A stretch of 41,503 bases of DNA, taken from contig JAWLGJ010000028.1 in the NCBI GenBank assembly GCA_041685145.1, positions 1-41,503 on the forward strand, given 5' to 3'. Of the stretch, positions 25,557 through 33,145 are shown piece by piece. A program made the translations under genes and the position numbers. Under the pieces are notes generated by a model. It was not told where the DNA came from, did no database searches, and was given only the letters and a program-made list of their open reading frames with translations. The number at the start of each line of letters is the position of its first letter. Positions within the stretch are counted from its first letter, which is position 1. The DNA comes from JAWLGJ01 sp041685145. Lineage in GTDB: Bacteria > Pseudomonadota > Alphaproteobacteria > Rhodospirillales > Magnetospirillaceae.

Positions 25557-26509
25557 CGCCCCCTCCGCCGGGTCCGCCACTCCGCCAGGCTCAACAGCCC
25601 GCGCGGCAGGAACAGCACCAGGAACAGCAGGATCAGCCCCAGAAAGAACATCCACTGGTCGGTGTAGCTGGTCAGCCAGGTCCGCAGGCCCAGGAACACC
25701 GCCGCCCCCAGGAACGGGCCCAGGAAGTTGTGGCTGCCGCCCAGGATGGTCATCAGCACCGGCTCGGCGGACATCGTCCAATGCACCATTTCGGGCACGG
25801 CGATGCGGTTGAAGGGGCCGAACAGCGCCCCGGCCACCCCGGCGAAGAAGCCGGCGATGGTGAAGGCGAGCAGGCGGTAGGGCCGCACCGGAATGCCGGC
25901 GAAGGCGGCGCGCTCGGCGTTCTCGCGGATCGACTTGAGGATCAGGCCGAAGGGCGAGGTGGTGATGCGATAGAGCACATAGCCGCTGGCGACCACCACC
26001 GCCAGGGTGAGGAAGTAGTAGTGCATGGGATTGGCGAGGTTGACCGCCTCCAGCCCCGAGACCAGCGGCGTGATGCTGAAGCCGGCGACGCCGTCGCTGC
26101 CGCCGGTGAGCCCGCGCCACTGGTGATAGACGGCGTAGACCATCATCCCGAAGGCCAGCGTCAGCATGGCGAAATAGACCTCGGTCAGGCGCACGCAGAA
26201 CCAGCCGATCACGGCCGCCAGCAGCGCCGCCGCCACGGGCCCGGCGACCAGCACCCAGACGAAGTCGGGGCCGATGTCGCGCAGCAGCAGCGCGGCCACA
26301 TAGGCGCCGGTGCCGAAATAGGCCGCCTGCCCGAAGGACAACAGCCCCGTATAGCCGAACAGCAGATTGAAGCTGGCCGCGAACAGGCCCAGGATCAGCA
26401 TCTCGGTGGCCAGGAACAGCGCGAAATACGAGCCCCACCACGGCAGCGCCACCAGCCCCGCCAGGACCAGCAGCAGCACCGCCGGGACGAGGACCGGGCG
26501 CCCCTTCAC
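25553..26509 (-). CDS. livM: branched-chain amino acid-type ABC transporter permease LivM
   Basis: A 318-residue permease with about nine hydrophobic segments. Diagnostic LivM features are NLLFGYTGLLSFGQAAYFG near residues 48-66 and the ATPase-contact loop KSIRENAERAAFAGI near 190, followed by GALFGPFNRIAVP. The start is GTG 26509 overlapping the livH stop (GTGA). Its charged C-terminus ends in RTRRRGR at the livG start. Confidence 0.94.
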   Translation of the reverse strand: MKGRPVLVPAVLLLVLAGLVALPWWGSYFALFLATEMLILGLFAASFNLLFGYTGLLSFGQAAYFGTGAYVAALLLRDIGPDFVWVLVAGPVAAALLAAVIGWFCVRLTEVYFAMLTLAFGMMVYAVYHQWRGLTGGSDGVAGFSITPLVSGLEAVNLANPMHYYFLTLAVVVASGYVLYRITTSPFGLILKSIRENAERAAFAGIPVRPYRLLAFTIAGFFAGVAGALFGPFNRIAVPEMVHWTMSAEPVLMTILGGSHNFLGPFLGAAVFLGLRTWLTSYTDQWMFFLGLILLFLVLFLPRGLLSLAEWRTRRRGR

Positions 26510-27366
26510 CCCCGGCCCCCCAGCCCTTGCGGGCGCAACAGCAGCACCAGGGCCATGCCGACATAGGGCAGCACGATGTCCAGTTCCGGCACCCAGCGCG
26601 CCCCGAAACCGTGGATCAGCCCCAGGATCAACGCGCCCACCAGCGCGCCGGGAAAACTGCCCAGGCCGCCGATGACCACCACCACGAAGGACTCGATGAT
26701 GATGCGCTCGCCCATCGCCGGGCCCAGCGTGCGCATCGGCGCCGCCAGCGCCCCGCCCAGCGCCGCCAGCCAGGCGCCGAAGGCGAAGACCAGGGTGTAG
26801 AGGCGCGGCACGTCGATGCCCACCGCCAGGGCCATGTCACGGTCAACCGCCGCCGCCCGCACCCGCCGCCCCAGCCGCGTGCGGGTGAACAGCAGCCATA
26901 TGCCGACGCCGATCACGGCGCCGGCGGCGATGACGAAGAAGCTGTAGCGCGGATAGATGACCCCGAACGCCTGCACCGTGCCGCGCAGCAGCGCCGGCGG
27001 ATCGACGACGTGATAGCCGGACCCCCAGATCATGCGCACGGCGTCGTCCAGGATCAGCAACAGCGCGAAGGTCAACAGCAGCGACTGGGTGATGTGGCGC
27101 CGATAGACGCGGCTGACGGCCAGCCGCTCGACGACCGCCGCGAACACCGCCACCAGCAGCGGCGCCACCAGCACCGCCGCCCAGAACGGCAGCGCGGCGT
27201 GGCGCATCGCCGTCAGCACCAGATAGGCGCCCAGCATGTACAGCGCGCCGTGCGCGAAGTTGAGCACCCCCAGCACGCCGAAGATGATGGTGAGCCCCGA
27301 GGCGATGACGAACAGCAGCATCCCGATGTCGAGGCTGTTGAGCAGCGCGGCGATGAAGCTGGACAT
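26506..27366 (-). CDS. livH: branched-chain amino acid-type ABC transporter permease LivH
   Basis: A 286-residue permease with about eight membrane segments. LivH-type motifs are SGLTIIFGVLGVLNFAHGA near residue 24, the loop RAAAVDRDMALAVGID near 170 that contacts the ATPases, and VVVIGGLGSFPGALVG near 235. ATG 27366 is preferred: GGGAGG lies 4 nt ahead of it. A GTG immediately before it (27369) would add one residue but leave almost no spacing to the ribosome-binding site. Confidence 0.94.
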   Translation of the reverse strand: MSSFIAALLNSLDIGMLLFVIASGLTIIFGVLGVLNFAHGALYMLGAYLVLTAMRHAALPFWAAVLVAPLLVAVFAAVVERLAVSRVYRRHITQSLLLTFALLLILDDAVRMIWGSGYHVVDPPALLRGTVQAFGVIYPRYSFFVIAAGAVIGVGIWLLFTRTRLGRRVRAAAVDRDMALAVGIDVPRLYTLVFAFGAWLAALGGALAAPMRTLGPAMGERIIIESFVVVVIGGLGSFPGALVGALILGLIHGFGARWVPELDIVLPYVGMALVLLLRPQGLGGRG

Positions 27367-27378
27367 CACGCCTCCCGC

Positions 27379-27394
27379 CCGGCCGTCGGGCCGG
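27379..27394 (-). repeat. stem-loop between binding-protein gene and livH
   Basis: CCGGCC, a 4-nt loop and GGCCGG form a perfect six-pair hairpin in the 106-bp gap after the binding-protein stop. It has no T-tract, so it is more likely to stabilise the upstream message or reduce read-through than to terminate fully. The surrounding sequence is very GC-rich, so such a short hairpin can also arise by chance. Confidence 0.3.
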
Positions 27395-27472
27395 CACGCC
27401 CCGGCACCCCCGCGGGCGCGGGGCGGCCGGGGCCGGCCACGGGTTCGCCATGCGCCATGCCGGCGGCCCCGT

Positions 27473-28708
27473 TTATTGCTGCGCCGTTTGCAGGTTGCAG
27501 CCGGTGTCTTCGGGCGCCGGCGTGATCTCGGCGGCGGGGAACACCCGCATTGGGTCGAGGATGCGGATGGGATAGTCGGCGCTGGCCGCCGTCACCCCCC
27601 AGAACCCGTCCACCAGGGCCTGATGGTCCTGGGGGCGGATGGTGTATTCGCCGATGGGGGCGTCGACGGTTATGCCGCTCAGTGCCGCGGCCACCGCCTG
27701 CGGCTCGACGCTGCCGGCTGCCTCGATCGCGGCCTTGAAGGTGTAGACCCCGGCATAGGCGTTCTGGGCGTTGTAGCTGGGGTAGTTGCCGAAACGCTCG
27801 TGATAGCCGGCGACGAAATCCCGGTTGCGCTCGGAGTCCTTGCCCAGGAACCAATAGCGGGTGCCGACCCACTGTTCCTCGGGCATCTGATCGCCCAGGG
27901 CGTAGAGCACCTCGGTGGCGGCGCCCAGGGTCATCAGCACCTCGAAGTCCTGATCGAAAAAGCCCAGATTGTTGGCCTGTCGCACGAAATTCACCAGGTC
28001 GCCCCCCCACACCGACACCAGCACGCCGTCGGGCTCGGCGGCGATGGTGGCGTTGATATAGGGGGTGAAGTCCTCGGCGCCGAAGCGGGGGAAGGAGGTC
28101 TCGGACAGGAACTCGGCCTCGGGGTTCAGCTCCGCCAGGTACTCCTGGAAGAACTCCCAGGACTGGTGGCCGAAGGCATAGTCGGGGCCGATGGTCGTCC
28201 AGCGCGTCGCGCCGATGTCATCGGCCACCAGCGCCGCCGCCTTCATGTTCTGGGCGATGTTGACGCTGTTGCGGAACACCCACTCGTTGCACAGCGTGCC
28301 GGTGACATCCGGCGTGGCGGCGTGGGTGATGAGGAAGGGCCGCTGCAACTCCGGCACCACCGGCGCCACGCCATTGGCGACGCCGCTGGAGTCGAGGCCC
28401 ATGAGCAGGTCGACGCCGTCCTGGAAGACCAGCTTGCGTGCCGCCTGGATGGCGACATTGGCGGTGCCCTCGCTGTCCTCCATGCGGAACTCCAGCGGCC
28501 GACCGAGCACGCCGCCGTCGGCGTTGATCTCGTCCACCGCCATCTGGATGCCGTCGCGGGCGAACTCGCCATAGGTGGCGAAGGGGCCCGACATGATGTA
28601 GATGGCGCCAATGCTGATCGGCTGGCCCTGCTGCGCCGCGGCCGGGGCGGCGGCGGCGCCGGCGGCGATTGCGGCGGCGGCGACCGCGCTGCTGATTGTC
28701 CTGGCCAT
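27473..28708 (-). CDS. periplasmic amino acid-type substrate-binding protein of the liv transporter
   Basis: A 411-residue binding protein of the Leu/Ile/Val-binding type (periplasmic binding protein fold I). Residues 1-25 form a signal peptide with a probable cleavage after APAAA; there is no lipobox, so it should be soluble. Family features are SIGAIYIMSGPFATYG at the mature start, a long AVDEINADGGVLGRPL block, and EYTIRPQDHQA near the C-terminus. Two Cys (in TLCNEW and TGCNLQ) could form a disulfide. AGGGGG precedes ATG 28708. The ligand cannot be told: this family also binds amides, urea and aromatic acids. It leads the liv gene order, as expected for the most abundant component. Confidence 0.92.
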   Translation of the reverse strand: MARTISSAVAAAAIAAGAAAAPAAAQQGQPISIGAIYIMSGPFATYGEFARDGIQMAVDEINADGGVLGRPLEFRMEDSEGTANVAIQAARKLVFQDGVDLLMGLDSSGVANGVAPVVPELQRPFLITHAATPDVTGTLCNEWVFRNSVNIAQNMKAAALVADDIGATRWTTIGPDYAFGHQSWEFFQEYLAELNPEAEFLSETSFPRFGAEDFTPYINATIAAEPDGVLVSVWGGDLVNFVRQANNLGFFDQDFEVLMTLGAATEVLYALGDQMPEEQWVGTRYWFLGKDSERNRDFVAGYHERFGNYPSYNAQNAYAGVYTFKAAIEAAGSVEPQAVAAALSGITVDAPIGEYTIRPQDHQALVDGFWGVTAASADYPIRILDPMRVFPAAEITPAPEDTGCNLQTAQQ

Positions 28709-28753
28709 GATGGGATGCCCCCTTGTCTGGCTTCGCGTTTCCTCCGGCCGGCC

Positions 28754-28759
28754 ATGATA
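28754..28759 (-). promoter_or_regulatory. possible -10 of the liv operon
   Basis: On the minus strand TATCAT (five of six) lies 46 nt before ATG 28708. The best -35-like match, TTGCAG, is 20 bp upstream of it, longer than usual. The gap of 177 bp to the previous gene supports an own promoter here. Confidence 0.3.
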
Positions 28760-28885
28760 GGCGAGGCGCGGCGGCGGCTCTGCAAGCCAGAGGGCAGGGA
28801 ATCCGGGCCGTTGGCCGTAGCCGGTCCTATCCCTCCAGGCGTCCCACGGTCTTGTCGATATAGCTCCTCGGTGGCGGCAACCGCC

Positions 28886-29248
28886 TCAGGCTTCGGCGGG
28901 GACCGCCGCGCCGGCGAACTGGTCGTAGGCCTCCAGGGCCTGCGCCGCATAGATCATCGACGGCCCGCCGCCCATGTAGATGGTCATCGCCAGGGTCTGC
29001 AACAGCTCCTCGCGGCTGGCGCCGTTCTTCACCGCCGCCTTGACGTGGAAGGCGACGCAGCCGTCGCAGCGCACGGCGACGGCGATGGCGGTGGCGATCA
29101 GCTCCTTGGTCTTGGGATCGAGGACGCCTTCGGCCAGGGCGCTCTTGGCCAGGCCGCCGAAGGCGGTCATCACCTCGGGGATACCGCCGCGCATCTCGCC
29201 GATCGCCTTCGACAGATCCTTGGTCATCTGGGGCCAGTCCTTGGCCAT
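28886..29248 (-). CDS. AhpD-like carboxymuconolactone decarboxylase-family protein
   Basis: A 120-residue, all-helical single-domain protein. It has the redox motif CxxCxxxH (Cys71, Cys74, His78) of AhpD-like members rather than a decarboxylase active site, so a peroxide-defence or thiol-oxidoreductase role is more likely than gamma-carboxymuconolactone decarboxylation. The start at 29248 has CAGGAGGA a few nt upstream; the longer open frame before it is not family-like. It lies between tadA (68 bp upstream) and the liv binding-protein gene (177 bp downstream), all on the same strand. An AT-rich patch upstream (TTTACA and TATTCA on the minus strand, spacing poor) may contain a promoter. Confidence 0.88.
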   Translation of the reverse strand: MAKDWPQMTKDLSKAIGEMRGGIPEVMTAFGGLAKSALAEGVLDPKTKELIATAIAVAVRCDGCVAFHVKAAVKNGASREELLQTLAMTIYMGGGPSMIYAAQALEAYDQFAGAAVPAEA

Positions 29249-29316
29249 GCCGTCCTCCTGCTCGCGCTCAATTTCCGGGCCCGCATTGTGAATAATCGCG
29301 GCGGTGCCTGTAAAGC

Positions 29317-29760
29317 TCAGCGCCGGTCCCGGAAGAAGGCCGTCAGCAGCGCGGCGCAGCGGCGTTCGTCGATGCCGCCATAGACCTCGGGGCGGTGGTG
29401 GCAGGTGGGCTGGGCGAAGAAGCGCGGCCCGTGCTCGACGCCGCCGCCCTTGGGGTCGTAGGCGCCGAAATACAGCCGGCGGACACGGGCGAAGGCGATC
29501 GCCGCCGCGCACATGGCGCAGGGCTCCAGGGTGACATAGAGGTCGCAGCCCTCCAGGCGCGGCGCCCCCAGGCGCGCGGCGGCGGCGCGCAGGGCGAGAA
29601 TCTCGGCGTGGGCGGTGGGATCGGCGTCGGCCTCGGTGCGGTTGCCGGCGCGGGCCAGCACCGTGCCGTCGCGAACCACCACCGCGCCCACCGGCACCTC
29701 GCCGCGACGGGCGGCGGCCTCGGCCTCGGCGATGGCCAGTTGCATGGGGTTCGGGCGCAT
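29317..29760 (-). CDS. tadA: tRNA-specific adenosine deaminase
   Basis: TadA deaminates A34 of tRNA-Arg(ACG) to inosine, which is essential for decoding CGN codons. The 147-residue protein has the cytidine/adenosine-deaminase zinc site HAE (His51, Glu53) and PCAMC (Cys81, Cys84), and EVPVGAVVV near the N-terminus. I favour ATG 29760 over ATG 29775 because AGAGGGA precedes it, although the spacing is short, and because MRPNPMQLAIAEA fits the family N-terminus. Free deaminases with the same fold, such as guanine deaminase, are a less likely alternative. Confidence 0.92.
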   Translation of the reverse strand: MRPNPMQLAIAEAEAAARRGEVPVGAVVVRDGTVLARAGNRTEADADPTAHAEILALRAAAARLGAPRLEGCDLYVTLEPCAMCAAAIAFARVRRLYFGAYDPKGGGVEHGPRFFAQPTCHHRPEVYGGIDERRCAALLTAFFRDRR

Positions 29761-29806
29761 TCCCTCTTCTACCATGCCGGGCGGGCGGGGTGCGTCCTTT
29801 CCGCCG

Positions 29807-29835
29807 TTGCTCCCGCCGACGGCAGCCACTACAGT
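29807..29835 (+). promoter_or_regulatory. candidate near-leaderless promoter of the amidotransferase gene
   Basis: TTGCTC (29807-29812), 17-bp spacer, TACAGT (29830-29835). The -10 ends 8 nt before ATG 29844, so transcription would begin close to the start codon. No ribosome-binding site is visible before that ATG. Confidence 0.38.
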
Positions 29836-29843
29836 GCGTCGCC

Positions 29844-30560
29844 ATGACAAGGCCCATTATCGGGATCACCCTCGACAGCGAGGAGGGCGGCGGCTATTCC
29901 AGCCTGCCCTGGTATGCGCTGCGCAAGAATTATGTCGAGGCGGTGCTGGCCGCCGGCGGCCTGCCGATGCTGCTGCCGCACGCGGCGGCGTTGGCCGACG
30001 ACTATCTCCGGCGCATCGACGGCCTGTTGGTCACCGGCGGGCATTTCGACATCGACCCGGCGCTGTTCGGCGCGCCGACGCGGCACCGCACCGTCAAGCT
30101 GAAGCGCCGGCGCACCGAGTTCGAACTCGCCCTCACCCGCCGCGCCCTCGACGAGGATCGGCCACTGCTGGCGATCTGCGGCGGCCAGCAGTTGCTGGCT
30201 GTGGCGCTGGGCGGCTCGCTGATTCAGCACATCCCCGACGAGGTCGAGGACGCCCTCGCCCACGAGCAGCGCAACCCCCGCGACGAGCCCGGCCACGAGG
30301 TGCTGCTGGCCGAGGACACCCGCCTGCGCGACATCGCCGGCGCCGCCCGCATTCCGGTCAATTCCGCCCATCACCAGGCGGTGCGCTCGGTGCCCGAGGG
30401 CGTGGTGATCGACGCCGTCGCCCCCGACGGGGTCATCGAGGGCATCGAGGTGCCCGAGCACCGCTTCTGCATCGGCGTGCAATGGCACCCCGAATACCAC
30501 ATCAGCGAGGCCGACACGCGGCTGTTCGAGGCCTTCGTCGCCGCCTGCCGCGATGACTGA
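29844..30560 (+). CDS. class I glutamine amidotransferase-like hydrolase, PuuD/peptidase C26 type
   Basis: A 238-residue cytoplasmic hydrolase. The catalytic triad is visible: Cys112 in AICGGQQ, His215 and Glu217 in GVQWHPE. The N-terminal MTRPIIGITLD and the GLLVTGG motif are typical of the gamma-glutamyl-gamma-aminobutyrate hydrolase branch, where it would act in putrescine or glutamylated amine breakdown. No other putrescine gene is nearby, so the substrate is uncertain. The stop codon overlaps the pseudouridine synthase start by 8 nt. Confidence 0.87.
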   Translation: MTRPIIGITLDSEEGGGYSSLPWYALRKNYVEAVLAAGGLPMLLPHAAALADDYLRRIDGLLVTGGHFDIDPALFGAPTRHRTVKLKRRRTEFELALTRRALDEDRPLLAICGGQQLLAVALGGSLIQHIPDEVEDALAHEQRNPRDEPGHEVLLAEDTRLRDIAGAARIPVNSAHHQAVRSVPEGVVIDAVAPDGVIEGIEVPEHRFCIGVQWHPEYHISEADTRLFEAFVAACRDD

Positions 30561-31347
30561 CGCCGCACCGGCGCCCGGCGAGCGCATCGCCAAGCGCATC
30601 GCCCGCGCCGGCCTGTGCTCGCGCCGCGAGGCCGAGGCGCTGATCGTCGCCGGACGGGTGACGGTCAACGGCCGCCGCGTCGACAGCCCGGCGCGCAACG
30701 TCACCGCCGCCGACGCGATCACCGTCGACGGCCGCGCCCTGCCGGCGCCGGAGGCGGCGCGGCTGTGGCGTTACCACAAGCCGCGCGGCCTGGTGACCAC
30801 CCACCGCGACCCGCAAGGGCGGCCGACGGTGTTCGGGCAGTTGCCGGCGGACCTGCCGCGGGTGGTGTCGGTGGGGCGCCTGGACCTCAACTCCGAGGGC
30901 CTGCTGCTGCTGACCAATGACGGCGAGTTGGCACGGCGCCTGGAGCACCCGGCCCAGGGCTGGCTGCGGCGCTACCGGGTGCGCCTGCACGGGCAGGTCG
31001 ATCCGGCGCGGCTGTTGCCGCTGGAGAAGGGGGTACGGGTGGCGGGCGTCGACTACGGCCCCATCAAGGCGGTGCTGGAGCGCCAGCAGGGCGAGAACGC
31101 CTGGCTGACGGTCAGCCTGCGCGAGGGCAAGAACCGCGAGGTCCGCCGGGTGATGGAGCATCTGGGCTGGACGGTCAGCCGCCTGATCCGCGTCGCTTAC
31201 GGCCCGTTCCAGCTTGGCAATCTCGCCCGCGGCGCGGTGGAGGAGGTGCCGCGGCGGGTGCTGCGCGACCAGTTGGGGCTGGGCGGCGACTCCACCGGCC
31301 GCGCCAAGGCGGGGCGGCGCGATGCGCATCGTCGGCGGGCGCCATAG
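30553..31347 (+). CDS. RsuA/RluB-family rRNA pseudouridine synthase
   Basis: A 264-residue protein with an N-terminal S4 RNA-binding domain (about residues 10-58; RIAKRIARAGLCSRREAE) and a catalytic domain with GRLDLNSEGLLLLTNDG, where Asp111 is the nucleophile. GKNREVRRVMEHLG is the usual C-terminal signature. By length and tail (Arg/Gly-rich end) it is closest to RluB, which modifies 23S rRNA, but RsuA, RluE and RluF cannot be excluded. It overlaps the upstream gene by 8 nt and rsmD by 26 nt, so it probably shares their transcript. Confidence 0.9.
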   Translation: MTDAAPAPGERIAKRIARAGLCSRREAEALIVAGRVTVNGRRVDSPARNVTAADAITVDGRALPAPEAARLWRYHKPRGLVTTHRDPQGRPTVFGQLPADLPRVVSVGRLDLNSEGLLLLTNDGELARRLEHPAQGWLRRYRVRLHGQVDPARLLPLEKGVRVAGVDYGPIKAVLERQQGENAWLTVSLREGKNREVRRVMEHLGWTVSRLIRVAYGPFQLGNLARGAVEEVPRRVLRDQLGLGGDSTGRAKAGRRDAHRRRAP

Positions 31348-31897
31348 GGGCCGGCGGCTGACGGCGCCGCCCGGGCGCCTGGTGCGCCCCACCGGCGAGC
31401 GCACCCGCGAGGCGCTGTTCAACATCCTCGCCCATCGCCTGCACCTGGAGGGCGCCGACGTCCTCGACGCCTTCGCGGGCTCCGGGGCGGTGGGGCTGGA
31501 GGCGCTGTCGCGCGGCGCCGGGCGCGCCTTCCTGCTGGAACGGCACGTCGCCGCCCTGGCGGCCATCCGCCGCAACATCGACACCCTGGACGAGGGGGCG
31601 CGGGCGACGGTGCTGAAAGCCGACGCCACGCGCCCGCCCCCGGCCCGCGCCGCCGGCGCCGGCGGTTTCCTCCACCCCCCCCACGGCGAGGGGCTGGCGG
31701 CCCCGGCGCTGGCGGCGCTGGCGCGGCGCGGCTGGCTGGCGGCGGACGCGCTGGCGGTGGTCGAGGTGCGGGCCCGGGAGCCCTTCGCCCCGCCCGAGGG
31801 GTTCGCGATCGAGGACGAGCGCGTCTATGGCGAGGCGCGGCTGGTGCTGCTGTCGCGCTCTTCTGCCACCTCGCCGTCGCGCAACGAGCCCATATAG
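31322..31897 (+). CDS. rsmD: RsmD-like 16S rRNA guanine-N2 methyltransferase with altered catalytic motif
   Basis: RsmD methylates G966 of 16S rRNA in the 30S subunit. The 191-residue protein has the expected N-terminus MRIVGGRHRGRRL, the RPTGERTREALFNIL block and the SAM-binding DAFAGSGAVGLEAL (49-62). The catalytic motif, normally DPPY, reads HPPH here (residues 118-121; nt 31673-31684), within a run of eight Cs. The frame continues intact to a normal C-terminal domain, ending about residue 178. The last 13 residues are a tail encoded opposite the end of the cytochrome gene. Either the enzyme is inactive or divergent, or the bases are miscalled. Confidence 0.85.
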   Translation: MRIVGGRHRGRRLTAPPGRLVRPTGERTREALFNILAHRLHLEGADVLDAFAGSGAVGLEALSRGAGRAFLLERHVAALAAIRRNIDTLDEGARATVLKADATRPPPARAAGAGGFLHPPHGEGLAAPALAALARRGWLAADALAVVEVRAREPFAPPEGFAIEDERVYGEARLVLLSRSSATSPSRNEPI

Positions 31898-32175
31898 GCC
31901 AGCACCGCCTCGATCTCGCGGCTGCCCAGGCCCACCGGCGGCATCAGCGCCGGGTGGGGATCGGACAGGAACGCCCGCAGTTCGCGGTCGGTGCGCGTGG
32001 CGGCGATCCGCGCCATGCTGGGCACGGCGTCGGTGCCGCGCCCCGCGACGTCGGCGGCGTGGCAGTTGGCGCACCATTGCTGCACGATGGCGATGCCCTC
32101 CTCCACCGCCTCCGGCGGCTGGGCGGCGGCCGTGGTGGCGGCCAACGCCCCCAGGGCGGCAAGCACTATGCGCAT
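31825..32175 (-). CDS. small exported c-type cytochrome
   Basis: A 116-residue periplasmic monohaem cytochrome. A signal peptide (about 1-18, ending TTAAA) is followed by the haem motif CANCH (Cys35, Cys38, His39) and an axial Met78 in HPALMPPVGL. ATG 32175 is chosen because AAGGAGA precedes it; the open frame upstream adds a non-signal stretch. The Ser/Glu/Arg-rich tail after residue about 100 lies over the end of rsmD on the other strand. Its redox partner is not evident from the neighbourhood. Confidence 0.87.
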   Translation of the reverse strand: MRIVLAALGALAATTAAAQPPEAVEEGIAIVQQWCANCHAADVAGRGTDAVPSMARIAATRTDRELRAFLSDPHPALMPPVGLGSREIEAVLAYMGSLRDGEVAEERDSSTSRASP

Positions 32176-32256
32176 CGGTCTCTCCTTCGCGGCGGCCACC
32201 GCCGATCAGGGGAGCACGCGGCGGCGCTGGCGCCAATTCCTCTTAGGGGGTGACCC

Positions 32257-33105
32257 CTACGGCAGACCGGCGAGGGCGCGCACCTCGTCGGGGCCGCGCC
32301 CGGCCTCGCGCAGGGCACGCAGGGTCAGCGACGGCGTGCGCTTGGCCAGGCGCCGCCCCTGCTCGTCGGTGAGCAGGCCGTGGTGATGGTAGTCCGGCAC
32401 CGGCAGATCCAGCAGCGCCTGCAACAGGCGATGGACGTGGGTGGCGTGGAACAGATCCTCGCCGCGCGTCACCAGGCTGATCCCCTGGGCGGCGTCGTCG
32501 ACCGTCACCGCCAGGTGATAGCTGGTGGGCACGTCCTTGCGCGCCAGCACCGGATCGCCGAAGACCTCCGGCGCCGCCGCCACGACGCCGGCGCGGCGGT
32601 CATGCCAGGTCAGCGGCCCGGTCGCCGCCACGGCGGCGGCGAGGTCGAGGCGCAGGGCGTAGGGCGCCCCGGCCGCCATGCGCGCGGCCCGCGCCGCCGG
32701 GGGCTGGGCGCGGCAGGTGCCGGGATAGACGGGGCCGTCGGGGCCGTGGGGGGCGCCGCCGGCGCGCTCGATCTCGCGGCGGATGTCCTTGCGGGTGCAG
32801 AAGCAGGGATACAGCAGCCCGCGCGCGTCCAGGCGCCCCAGCGCCTCGGCATAGGCGCCCATGCGCTCCGACTGGCGCCACACCGGCCCGTCCCAGCGCA
32901 GCCCCAGCCAGCGCAGGTCGTCCAGAATCGCCGCCTCGAACTCGGGCTGGCAGCGCCCGGCGTCGATGTCCTCGATGCGCAGCAGGAAGCGGCCGCCGGC
33001 CTCGGCGGCGGCGCGGGCGGCGAACAGCGCCGCGTGGGCGTGGCCCAGATGCAGCAGGCCCGTGGGGCTGGGGGCGAAGCGGGTGACGATCAAGGGCTGC
33101 GCCAT
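32257..33105 (-). CDS. gluQ: glutamyl-Q tRNA(Asp) synthetase
   Basis: GluQ-RS attaches glutamate to the queuosine base at position 34 of tRNA-Asp. The 282-residue protein is a truncated glutamyl-tRNA synthetase without an anticodon-binding domain. It has the HIGH-type HLGH (residues 19-22, in FAPSPTGLLHLGHAHAAL), a zinc site with Cys101, Cys103, Tyr127 and Cys131, and a KMSKS counterpart KRT in RRLAKRTPS. The GEDLF and HHGLLTD blocks are conserved. The start ATG 33105 is divergent from the esterase start 40 bp away, and the longer frame upstream is not protein-like. It requires queuosine in tRNA. Confidence 0.93.
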   Translation of the reverse strand: MAQPLIVTRFAPSPTGLLHLGHAHAALFAARAAAEAGGRFLLRIEDIDAGRCQPEFEAAILDDLRWLGLRWDGPVWRQSERMGAYAEALGRLDARGLLYPCFCTRKDIRREIERAGGAPHGPDGPVYPGTCRAQPPAARAARMAAGAPYALRLDLAAAVAATGPLTWHDRRAGVVAAAPEVFGDPVLARKDVPTSYHLAVTVDDAAQGISLVTRGEDLFHATHVHRLLQALLDLPVPDYHHHGLLTDEQGRRLAKRTPSLTLRALREAGRGPDEVRALAGLP

Positions 33106-33145
33106 GCGGGAACCGACACCATCTTGACGGTGAAGGAGGAAAACC

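Noticed and set aside
27236..29383. 715-residue open frame on the plus strand opposite livH, the binding protein and the AhpD-like gene
   Set aside because: All three genes on the other strand have clear motifs; this frame does not.
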